Shown here: in pieces, positions 14,018-24,200 of the stretch | How positions within the stretch are numbered: position 1 is the stretch's first letter | How the letters are laid out: each line of letters begins with the position of its first letter | Source of the DNA: Mycteria americana | Taxonomy: Eukaryota; Chordata; Aves; Ciconiiformes; Ciconiidae | Direction of reading: 5' to 3' | Assembly: GCF_035582795.1 (NCBI RefSeq) | Contig: NC_134371.1 | Location: 50,385,001-50,449,000, forward strand | DNA: 64,000 bases | Program-made: the position numbers and the translations under genes | The notes under the pieces: model-generated | Told to the model about the DNA's origin: nothing | The model's database searches: none | The model's input: only the letters and a program-made list of their open reading frames with translations

Positions 14018-17000
14018 GTGGGTAACGGTGGGCGGGCAGGCCGGGGGGCCGCTGGCTCGGGCGGGCGGGACAGACGGCGGGGCGCGGTCCCTCTGACAGA
14101 GACGCCGGACCCCAAGAGAGCCGCCCCGCGCCGGCGGCTGTGGCGGGGACGGCGGCTGTCTCGCGCGGGGCCGTTGGGGAGGGCGGGCAGCGGCTGTCGC
14201 GCGGGGCCGTGGCGGGAGAGCGGCACTCGCCTGCGGGCTGTGGCGGGCCCCGGCTCCGGTCCGCCTCTGCTTCAGCACCCGGACGGCGGAGCGCTCGGGT
14301 CGCCAAGGGCTGGTTTCTTCTGGGGGGATCCTTAATGACCATAGCCCCGTCGGTGCTGGGGAGCAGGGGGGAGTCTCCGGAGTCGGCAGCTGCACCGCAC
14401 CAGGAGTGATCTGCAAGATTTCTTTCCCTTGTCCCCAGTTCCGAGCTTGTCGGAGAGGCAGTGAAGGTTGTATTTAGAAAGTAATTAGGATATCGCTCAG
14501 TCAAACGCTTGATTTCCAGAGGTTACAGAGATTGTGCGGGGTTTTCCACTCTGGCTTCCTCCCACGCAGTTCCCCGAAGTAGCTGTGGCGTCTGCCGGGG
14601 CAGCGGGCTCGTGGGTCACTGCGGCCTCCTTTCCACTTGTGCGCAGGCCACAAGTTCATCCGTGGATACTCCCTCTCAGATGTAAGCGTGTAGGGCAACC
14701 ACTGATTTTTAAAGACTTTATCTTCCCAAAATAAGTAAATGGGGAAACCAGAAGCTAATGCCTTCTGCAGGAGATACAGCCAGGGTTGATTTTGAACGGC
14801 ACTGTATTTATTTGGTGCTTGGACATTCTCATGAGTATCTTCAAGGTTTTGTAGCTTCTTCAGACGTCTTGGATCGAAAGGGAAGCATTAGACAGAACTC
14901 CAAATAAGTTACCTCACCAACCTAGGAGTTACAAGTGGGAAAATAATTTGCTTCTTGTGTTTCTCGCTTCTGCCAGGACACATTCCTTTAGTAAGATGAG
15001 CATGAGCCCAGAGGGCAGGAGTGAGACTTTTCCCCCAAAAGAACTTTTCCAAGCAGCAATTAACAGCAACTGCTTCATTTAACTAAACAGTGACTGCAGG
15101 GAGCCAGGAATTACATATAATATGACTGATGGCACTCTTCTCTTTTCTGTATTTAAAGGCAATCCAGAACTACCAACAGCAGTTAATATAACTTGGTCTT
15201 CAATCAATTTTAAAACTATACTACAGTGGCAACCAAAGCCATCAGGTTACTTCTATACAGTAGAAATACACGGGTAAGTAGATAACACCAAGGTGTGCCC
15301 ATTAATGGCAATTGAAGAAGATGCAAATAGAGTGTGTTTGAATATTTCCAAGACTGAATGTAACAGGAAAAGACCCCAAACATGAGGATTTAGGAAAATT
15401 GCCAACCCAGCTGTTAATACTTCTTTGTATCCAACTATAAGAATATCTGGTTCAGGCTTCTGGTTTTGCCCACTTCAGAAACAGAGAGTTGAGCTTTAGG
15501 TCAGTATTTCAGTTCTGGGGTTCGGTGCAGGCCAGCTGCACTGGAAGTCTAGGCCAAGATACTTTGAAGAAGTTGACACTCAATCTGACACACCATGTAT
15601 TAAACAGAACTTCACCTTTTAATGTCTTTCAACATGTCTGGACTGAGTCTTTCATTTTTAGTCTTGGGAGGTGTCTGACAAATATGAGTCTGCATTTTAT
15701 TCTAATAGGTGAATCACAGTAAATGAATAATTTGTCTTGCTGGGTAATACTGAAAATTACCTTTGGTCGTCTACCTCTGTCGAGACTTCCTCTGTTACCA
15801 TGTTTTACGTAAGCTATGAAATATTGTGGATATAAAAGGTAGCCAGCTTATGTGAAGAGTCTAATACCTCTTTCAATACTGCACCAAAAATTTCCATGAA
15901 GTTCAGTAATAAATCTGTGCTGTTCTTAGCTCCCATATTAATTCATAGACCATTATTAAACATGCCCCAAAGGGAAACTGCATCATCAACTGTCCTACAT
16001 ATTAATGAAAATATGGTACTGTAGTCTCTTCTGTCTGTAAAAGTGGCATAGAAATGAGAGTGCTCTCATGACTAATGGATGAAATACCAGTGCAATGGCC
16101 TAATGTGCTCTTTTATTCTTTAAGGGAGTGATTAAATTAATAGACTTAAAAGCACACCCTAGCAGAATGAATTTTATGACATTTATGAATCTGGAGTTTC
16201 TTTCCAGCCATTTGTGCTTGCAAAAAATTGAAGTCTGTTTGCCCAAGATTAAGTATAGAATCAGGTATAGTTCTGATATGGAGACACTTCTTTAGACAAG
16301 TTGCTCTTATGGATGAAGTGTGCTTAAATGTTTGCTTTCTCATCTGTGTACATTTACAGAGTACATTTGTTTGATCACACAGATCAAATCTCCTCTGTCC
16401 TTTTTCAAGGAGTCTCTAGGACACTATTACTAACTGATCTGTGACATCATAAGAAATCTGGTAAAGTGAGAAGGGAGTTCAGGTGACTCTTAAATAAAAC
16501 TTGACCTATTTGGAGGAAAACTCATTTGTTAATTTTCAAACAGTCAGCACTCTTGCTCTTTCAGCTGAGATTACACAATTTTTCTTTTCCTTAGTTCACC
16601 AGCAAAAACAGGGAAAACAATTGAAGCAGTAATATCTAATCTGGTTTTCCATTCTTTCTCATTAGGAAGTAAAATGGGGAATTAACACTTTTTTTCCTGG
16701 TTTCATTATAATTTCTCAAGTAAATGGACCCACTTTCTATCATTTAAAAATCAAGAGAAGTGCATGGGTCATGTTTTTTGTCAATTTTTTTTTACTTGTA
16801 ATTCTGCAGCAAAAATTGCTGCTACTGTCTGGTTCGTTTGCACCTGCATAGGTGCAAAAACAAGTGGCATGTATGAGGAGACATGGTTGTCACATTAAAC
16901 AATTAATATTGGTATCAACAGAGCTTCCTAGGACAAATGATGTTTCTTAAGGCAATAGTTTTCAGATGCATCAGGGATAACACTTTCAAAGTGATTTATG

Positions 17001-19747
17001 CATCTTATGTTTTTTTAAATGTCAACTGTGGAAAAATCCAAAATCGGAACTACTTATGGTTTCTATTCAGTTCATAGAAAAGATTGAATTTTTACTTCAT
17101 ATATGTATCCAATAACACATTTCTATAACTAATATGGCTCATATCTGATTTACTTGATTCTACTTTGAATTGTGAAACATAGCTGTACAGAATAGTGGGT
17201 TTTGATTTTTTTCTTCTCCTTTTCCACCTAGTACACCTGCAAGACTGTTCTACTGGATGAGGAAAATCTATACAGTTGGAGGGGAAAAACGTTTTTTAAC
17301 ATATCTAAATATGTAAAAGTCTGCTTGGAAAGTGTTGACGCTTCTTTCTTGCTCTTTTCAGACAGACATCTGACACCAAAAAAAAATGCATATTGACGGC
17401 AGAAACAGAGTGTGATGTTACTGATGTGCTCAGGAATGTAAAAGAGACCTATACAGCACACATACTGTCTGTAACGTCCTCGAGGACGGATAACTTTGAA
17501 GAACCACCTTTTGCAGTCTCTGAAAAATTTACACCTTATAATCAGAGTAAGTAGGATTGCCAATTAAATCTTATCATAAACTGCCTCTCAAAATGACTTC
17601 CATTGACTTAAACGAGGTTTAGATTGGGCCTAAAGGTTTTTGCTATAGATTCTTACAGTAGCCATACTGATATCTGAGAAGACGACATTCAGGCATAAAG
17701 CTTTCCCTGTTATAGGGGAGTGTGTAAGATATTAGTTACCATTTGTTTCTCACTGCAGTGAGTAGACCATTTTATTAACATTGCATACTAGATGAAGATA
17801 TTTGTTAATAATTCAGGATTTCACTGTATTACTTTGGCTCTGTAAACTTATAATAGATTTGAGGAGGGAAGGGAGTGGAGGGAGGAAGAAAAAAGAGCAT
17901 GTTGTCTAGAAAAAATGATGTCAGTTTTTTAATTCTAAAAATGCTTGTTTAGCTGTTCTCGGAAAACCGGAGGTACAGAATTACACACAAAAAGGTTCCA
18001 AACTGAATGTTGTGTTCCAAGATCCACTTACACCATATACATTTCCTAATGGAAGCTTTCGAAGTATTCGAGATATTTTCCAAAATGACCTGGCATACAA
18101 ACTCTATTACTGGAAAGATCAAAGTTCTGGAAAGGTGAGCTCTAACTCTACTTTTTACATATTCTGTAGCTGTGTTATAGCTACACAATTTCTGTGCTAC
18201 CTTAAGAGCTAACACTTTTGCAGAGAACACTTTCCTGAAATATTTTTTTTCCTTTACAGAAAGATACAACAACAAAAAGCCATAAATTTGAAGTAAGCGT
18301 TGACAGCACAAAGAACTATTGCTTCTACATACAGGGAATCATTCCCTCCCGCAGAGAAAACCGTAATGGTCAAGAAAGCATGGTGCTTTGTACCAGTGTA
18401 GAAAGAGGTATCTTAGATGGTAGGTATCTGGTGAAGTTTGTCATACAGTCCTTAACGTTCTAACAAAAAGACACTTCAATCCTCAGTATTTTTTTATATC
18501 TTTTTAAATTATGATGCCTTTTATAGAATAAACTATTTACTGTATAAGTGAGAGGACACAGACTGAACATGGAAACTCATAGGAAGAACTCACATTAAGT
18601 AAGAGTCCACCACCTTTAGCTAGTTGGAGTTGGTTTTAGGGTTTTGCTAAACTGCTTTGATTAGTTTTAAATTATCTGAGTTGATGACTGGTCACTGAGG
18701 TTTCAGATCTCATCACTAGCCTTCAGCTTCGTATTTTTGTTTTCTGATTGTTTTCCTCAGATCCTTCCAATAACAGGTCCCATAGTAAGTGCTTGAAGGA
18801 TTAGCTCTAAAACATAGGAGTGCTGGAAACCTACATATCCATTGACTTGTAGTTTGAACTGGACTTTAGTTATTATCTCAAAAGCAGATGATGAGACTAA
18901 GACTTTCTTTACTGTTAAATTACAAGGTCAGAGTTTGGCAGATTGACTTCTTTACTGGTAAATAAGTTAGCGAGTGGTCAGTGAATCAGCCAGTCTAATT
19001 CCAGGCAAACAATCTGGATAACACTTTCTTCAATATAAAGTCATCAATATTTATTAAATAATATCACATTGCTGTACTGTATCTTTCTTCTCCACCAGAT
19101 AAGAGTATTTGCATTCTAAGCAGAAAAGCTCTTCTAAAATTGGCAAATTAACTCTCTCAAATGAACTTTCTTATCTAGATATATATTTTTGTTTATCACA
19201 ATAGTTGAATTCTAGTAAATTACAACTTGAATAGAAGTCTCTTCTGTTGGTGTTTTCTAGCTTCTAACCTAGAATAAATTTCCACTTGGACTTAGTTTCA
19301 CAGAAATAATGCAGGGGTAGGGGGAATGGCTTGACTTATTCTTGTGGTGGTAGCATGGTATTTTAGTGCGCTAACTAAACTAGATTAAAACCTAGTGTGA
19401 ACCAAGTGAAATAAAGCTTTACCTCAGTTCGACAAATTCACATTAAAATGAATTCAGTTCACACTGAGGTGGTCACTCCACTTCTGTGATACTGTAAAAT
19501 ATGGAAAGCATTTTTTAATTTAGTGGAGAGGGTTTCTAAGAGTTTGTAGCACTGTGACATTATGGCTTCTGATAACTGAATCTTGGATTTTTTTTCCTCC
19601 CCTACAGAATATGGAGCAGAAGTCTTTATCATCATAGCAGTCATAGGAATTGCGGTCATCACTCTTGCCATTGTCCTATCAGTGATCCTGTGTAAACGCA
19701 AGAAAGCAAAAGCTGCAAGAGAAAAGGAACCGCTTAATGGTGTCTAA
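13948..19747 (+). CDS. F3: Tissue factor (coagulation factor III), complete six-exon coding region
   Basis: Tissue factor is the cell-surface receptor and cofactor for factor VII/VIIa that starts the extrinsic clotting pathway. Six exons (13948-14017, 15159-15273, 17362-17546, 17953-18134, 18260-18419, 19608-19747) total 852 bases, 283 residues plus stop, with compatible phases. In order: signal peptide (about 1-24), two fibronectin-III-like class II cytokine-receptor modules (about 28-235), one membrane span (about 243-265) and an 18-residue tail. Four extracellular cysteines (71/79 and 205/228) match the two family disulfides, and Cys266 matches the juxtamembrane palmitoylated cysteine. Sequons at N33, N122, N133 and N156 are visible. 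The start ATG has A at -3 and opens a Leu/Ala-rich signal peptide. If the upstream exon 5 donor is used, the protein is 279 residues. The gene is tail-to-tail with ABCD3. Confidence 0.96.
15159..15273 (+). CDS. F3: F3 coding exon 2 (first half of FNIII module 1)
   Basis: Residues 24-61 plus two bases of residue 62. The exon contains the N-I-T-W glycosylation site and the NFKTILQW strand, which aligns with human NFKTILEW and includes the equivalent of Lys20. The acceptor is ttaaag and the donor gtaagt. Confidence 0.95.
17362..17546 (+). CDS. F3: F3 coding exon 3 (second half of FNIII module 1)
   Basis: Residues 62-123 and the first base of 124. It holds the short disulfide loop C71 to C79 followed by Asp80 (human Cys49-Cys57-Asp58) and ends in KFTPYNQ, like human EFTPYLE. 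A nine-A run at 17378-17386 encodes three lysines. The acceptor is cttttcag and the donor gtaagt. Confidence 0.95.
17953..18134 (+). CDS. F3: F3 coding exon 4 (first half of FNIII module 2)
   Basis: Residues 124-184. It contains NGSF (glycosylation site, human NNTF), RDIF (with the equivalent of human Phe140) and LYYWK. It ends in phase 0 at Gly-Lys, before the Lys that opens exon 5. The donor is gtgagc. Confidence 0.95.
18260..18419 (+). CDS. F3: F3 coding exon 5 (second half of FNIII module 2)
   Basis: Residues 185-237 plus one base. It contains NYCF and IPSR, as in human, with the disulfide pair C205/C228. Intron 4 before it is only 125 bases. Two donors in the same phase are possible, gtatct at 18408 and gtaggt at 18420. 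I chose the second because it has G at +5. Confidence 0.88.
19608..19747 (+). CDS. F3: F3 coding exon 6 (membrane span and cytoplasmic tail)
   Basis: Residues 238-283 and the TAA stop. A hydrophobic stretch of about 23 residues (243-265) is followed by Cys266, a basic cluster (KRKKAK) and the tail end EKEPLNGV. The human tail ends ENSPLNVS, so the phosphorylatable serines are absent here. Confidence 0.95.
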
Positions 19748-19934
19748 GGAAGAATGATAGTGGCAGTTCCAAAGCGAAAAAACCCCAAACAAACAACAAA
19801 AACCATAAATTGGGTAATTGGGTGGAGCCTTTTAGCCTCTCTGATACAGGAATTTTGAAGCCCAAACTTTATGTGGATTCAAAAATCCGTTAGACAGTCA
19901 CAGATGAAAAATCCAGATATCAGGAAGCCTCTGG

Positions 19935-20100
19935 GTCACTAGTGGCCAGAGGCTGGAAGAGTATTCTGGTGATCTCTTACAATATCCTTACCCTGCTCGT
20001 ATACTCTTCCCAAGCTCTTTCTATTGTCCTGTCTGAAACAGGATTCTGAACTAGATGGACCTTTGACTTGACCAGATACAGCCATTCTGGAAGTATGGCC
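19935..20100 (+). repeat. Ancient CR1-like 3' fragment inside the F3 3'UTR
   Basis: The stretch contains gccagaggctggaag, then aacaggattctgaac and tagatggacctttgac. This order resembles the 3' part of old CR1-type repeats common in turtles and crocodilians (recalled pattern: gccagaggctgg ... acaggatactgggctagatggacctttggtctgaccc). It is diverged, as expected for an old insertion, and could have been part of the transcript for a long time. The family assignment is from memory. Confidence 0.6.
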
Positions 20101-20775
20101 TTACTGAGCCAGAAGATTTATGGTACTTGTGAGGGGAAAAAAAACACTACTTTTGAAAAATATGTGTCCTTTACCTAACTGAAAGGAACATCTTTCTGTT
20201 TCTATGAAACAAAACCTGTATTTTTCTGACTTTCTTTTAACATTATTAACTGGTGAAATGATCTGTTAGCTCAGATGTGACAAAGATGCTACTATTATTT
20301 CTGCACTTCTTGGGTAAAATTAACTTGGTCTATTTATCTTTGGACATAGACAATCAAAGGTAAACAAACTGAAACTACTGTACTGGCAACTTGTAAAGAA
20401 CACTTTTGAAGTAGGTAGCTGCTATCTATCTGGAAAACATTTCTGGATTACACTATACCTAGAGTTATACAGACAAGGTAGTCTGATGGTTCCGAGTAAG
20501 TGTTAGAACAAATACTTTGCAGTTTTTGAGTCAGTAGTAACTCACTTCATGCAAGCACTGACCAGGTAGCAGTATTTACTGCATTTTGAACGTTATTTTT
20601 AATTAAACAGTTGGTGAAGGAATAATTTATGTGGTATACATTCAGATAATCTTGGTGATGGGATTTGGAGGTACCTGTTGCTTTGACTATTTTAATATTT
20701 ATTTTATAAATGAGAATCTAATTTTTATACTGGTGATATCTGTATTTATGATGGTAATTTATACTTTTCTAGTGA

Positions 20776-20781
20776 AATAAA
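20776..20781 (+). terminator. F3: F3 polyadenylation signal AATAAA
   Basis: A canonical hexamer lies about 1,030 bases after the F3 stop, just after a cluster of ATTTA motifs, and is followed within 40 bases by a T-rich stretch. No better hexamer comes earlier in the 3'UTR. Confidence 0.8.
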
Positions 20782-21254
20782 GGTGACTGGGAAAATAAGA
20801 CTTTTCCTTTTTTTAAATGAGGTGCGGCATTCATTCCAGAACTAAATTAAAAATAAATTTAGGAAACTTATCTTGTGACAGCAGTGTAGGCGAGCTGCCA
20901 GAAGTCTAACCAGGACTGCAAAATAAACTAACAGGGCACCTACTGCCTGTAAGGATAAAAATATGAGAAGCCACAGTTCACAAACTGATGAAAAGTGTTG
21001 AGGAGTCCCGAGCTGCTTTTCAGCTGTCTACTTATGTGAGAGATTATTCAGTGTTTGCATTCACAGCTTCTCATTCCAATGGAAAGTATACTAGGCGTCT
21101 CTTTGGATGTATCACACAGGGATTCCCACAGTTGTGCCTGTACTGCTTGTGGTGCTAATGTTCATTCAAGGCATTATGGGGCCTGGCCCAGAGATGAGAA
21201 CTGCTGCAACTAACGTTGGTATCTACTGCTGCTGCTACCAATGGTCATAGGCAC

Positions 21255-21277
21255 AAAAAAAAAAAAAAAAAAAAAAA
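21255..21277. repeat. Poly(A) tract, 23 bases
   Basis: There are 23 uninterrupted A residues about 475 bases beyond the F3 poly(A) signal, with a second A9 run close behind. There is no hexamer or gene-like sequence just upstream, so it looks like a microsatellite and not the tail of a retrocopy. Confidence 0.9.
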
Positions 21278-24200
21278 TCAAGAGAATGGAAAAAAAAATG
21301 CATCTTGTAGTTGGCACTAATTGGCTGTATATCTCAAAGCTTTATATGTGTCTTAAAATAAGAGATCTATTGCATTTATGAGAAGGAATAATATAATATA
21401 AAATTAATATCCCAATCTACCAGTTTTTACAGAGTTGTATTTTATGTTTTTCATCCCTACTGTATTTTAGATACCTTCTTTGTATGGATTAAGACTCCTG
21501 TGAACATGTGAGTGTGGTTTATGGGGGTTTTCTTTGTTCTTTAATTCCCTTTTTTACAGAGGGAAGAAAACAAACACCACCATCCCCCCAGAAAAATCCC
21601 TCTTTACTTAATATTGTGCAATAAATGCTTAATGCATTTTCTGCTGTATGCCTTGTATGGAGGAGGAATATTACAACAGCAATCAAAAATATGAGAACTT
21701 GTGGGAGGAAATTTAAAAACATTCCAAAGTTGTCATCATTACTTCCCTTCCCTGTGCTATTCTGCATCCTCGGTTTCATTCAGTGCCAAGCTCGGAAAAG
21801 GGAAGAGCTCAGAGGAAAAGGAAAGCCTGTAGGTTACAGCATAGCTTTTTTTAAACTAGACCATGCAGTTGCTTGTCATAAGCTACCTAGAATGATGTTA
21901 TAAATCATACTTCATTACTTAAGAGATTTTTGGTTTGTTCTGAATATGAAGGTTGTTTTTATTGAAAGAAAGAACACCCACAGAAATGTGAACAAGTGCC
22001 TTAAATGGCATAAGAATGACCCACTACTGCACAAGTTCTGGAAACCTGAAGCGCTTCTGTTCCCTAGCTGCAGTATGTTGTCATCCAACAATGCTGAGTA
22101 ACCAGAGTCACGGGGCTCACAGATCCTATTTCAAAAAGGTTTTTTGCTGTTTGTGGAGACAGTTGAGAAAGGGGCTTTTTATTGCAAACTTCCGGAAGTA
22201 TTATCCTTTGGGTCAGTGTACTGAGCCCACGCAAAATGTTTTATACAGAGATTTAACTTTCTCAGAGTATCAGGGTGGGCAAAAGGAGTTGTTGAATAAA
22301 GGTATTGTCACTAGGAAGGAAGACTAGATCCTATCTACAACACACGTGGCCACTTCAGCACTGTACCAATTTAAGACAGAGCCAGCCACCCAGGCAATCC
22401 ATGTGAGAAAGGGAAGGCTTTTCCTACACACCTAAGTTCCCTGGCTTATCTTCTAAGCAGGTTTCTGTAAGCAAGTGTGTTCCTACTGATGCTCCTGATG
22501 CCCCTGTTCTGCTTTGCTCCTTCTCATCTGTTGCAGAAAAAGGTATCCAGCTATTTCAAGTGGATGAAAACATTTGCACAGTTCCCTGACACAGTACTTA
22601 TGTTCTACCAAATTATACAAGTTATACAAATGAATATGTAAAATTGCATACTGTAATAAGCCACTTTCATTTAATAGTACTGCTTTAAAACTACATTCTT
22701 CTTGCACACATGAGAGAATAAAGGCTGATACTGTTCTGCTACTTTGCTGCCAGCCCTAACAGCATTGCAGACAATAAACTTACTGCCATTAATTAAAATG
22801 AACACATAGGAAGGACTTCATAAACATATATATGATAGATATGGCAGCAAACAGCTTCGCTAATCTACTTATAGCAGACTCAGCTTTCCACTGTGAGAAG
22901 CTGCTGCTGAGAGGCATGTAATGATAAGAATGTGATTATAAGCTTAACATGCATCACTAATTATGTGGCAACTCAGGACAAAGAGTTTCTGCATTAAGTG
23001 AGTAAGAATAAACAGCTGTGATAGATTACCTTCTTGGTTCAGTTTTGTGATGCTGATTATTTTGCAGGGTAGTAGTGATTGCTACACAGTTTCAGAACCT
23101 TGTAATACACAGGAATGCGTGGGCTTTTGACAGTACCAGACCCGAGAGTCAATTGAGTAGTCTCCTAACTACGCAGTATTTATCCACGTACAAATAACCT
23201 CGCTTTCTATAGTCTATGTTTGTCACTGAGGCAGAGGGAGCTGGTATTCATGTTTGAGGAAGACAGGAAAAACAAAAAAGAACAACCTGCTAGACAGGAC
23301 AGAAGCAGGAACTGGCCAGCTGAAAATCTTTCCACAACCATTAGGTGCAGTGTTATTCACCATGGCATATGCTCCTCACACAGTACACCCATTCCCCTGA
23401 CAAAGAGCACCTGTCACAGAAAGCTGCCCTTCCCTTATTTGCTGGTCTGTGTCCTCCAGTGCCCTACGGCAGGACACTTACAAAAGCTCAGGGCATAACA
23501 ACCAGGACAGATGCGCTGCAAATCTCCTCTTCTTTTCACCTTATGATGAGAAATCTTCCCCCTAGTGAGATCCTTCTGCTTCTTCTGGCACAGGCTCTCA
23601 TTCAGCCCATATAGCCCATTTCAGTATCCCCCAAAAGGACCCAGAAAGAACAACTTTCCCTGTAATTCCTCAGCCTCTAACTGTAGCTGAATTAGGCAAG
23701 TTCATACAAAGATGTGCCTCAGGGGTGATTTCTTCTAGTAAAACCTGCCAGTACCTGGCAATAAAGACACAGCCATGTTGACTGCCTCTAGGGCTTTTAC
23801 AGCCAGATCCTCTCCCATATGTCCAGTTGCAGGGATTGTGCCTGTTTCTTATCTTCTCTGACGTACTTCAGTGACTTGCTCCTGCAAGAAGCTCACAACG
23901 TTTCTGCTCCTTACTTCCCCTGGGCTCCTTTGTTGATGTTTCCATTCCTCTCCCCCATCCCCTAGTGATTTCCATTACCTGTTCTTCCCTAGAGATGAAC
24001 CCACTGCCTCATTTCTGAAAACAGCTGGTTAGGATCTCATTTAAATGAAAATATAGCACCTAAATAAATATATATCCCTTAATCAACAATCAAGAATATA
24101 TTAATAGCATGGCAGCATTTTTTTCACTCTCTACAGCTTCCGTTGGTCACCATAATTGGACCAGTAACTCCTAGAACATTCAATAGCACTGCTCTGAGTG

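Larger units (their letters stand above)
13530..14330. promoter_or_regulatory. F3: CpG island over F3 promoter, exon 1 and start of intron 1
   Basis: GC content and CpG density rise sharply here compared with the AT-rich flanks, spanning the TATA box, the first exon and the beginning of intron 1. Several long overlapping open frames on both strands result from low stop-codon density in GC-rich DNA and are not genes. CpG-island promoters are usual for inducible vertebrate genes such as tissue factor. Limits are by eye. Confidence 0.85.
19748..20800 (+). other. F3: F3 3' untranslated region
   Basis: About 1 kb of AU-rich sequence runs from the stop codon to just past the AATAAA at 20776. ATTTA pentamers occur at 20332, 20574, 20697, 20744 and 20757. 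Such AU-rich elements shorten the life of human F3 mRNA. The first third contains an old CR1-like repeat. The cleavage site is inferred. Confidence 0.8.

Noticed and set aside
13328-14504. Several long overlapping open frames (up to 263 codons) on both strands
   Set aside because: They coincide with the F3 CpG island, are rich in Pro/Arg/Ala/Gly on both strands at once and show no domain. Only the short signal-peptide exon here fits a gene.
21060-21277. Possible processed pseudogene ending in the A23 run
   Set aside because: The sequence before the A run has no AATAAA nearby, no coding similarity and no visible target-site duplication.
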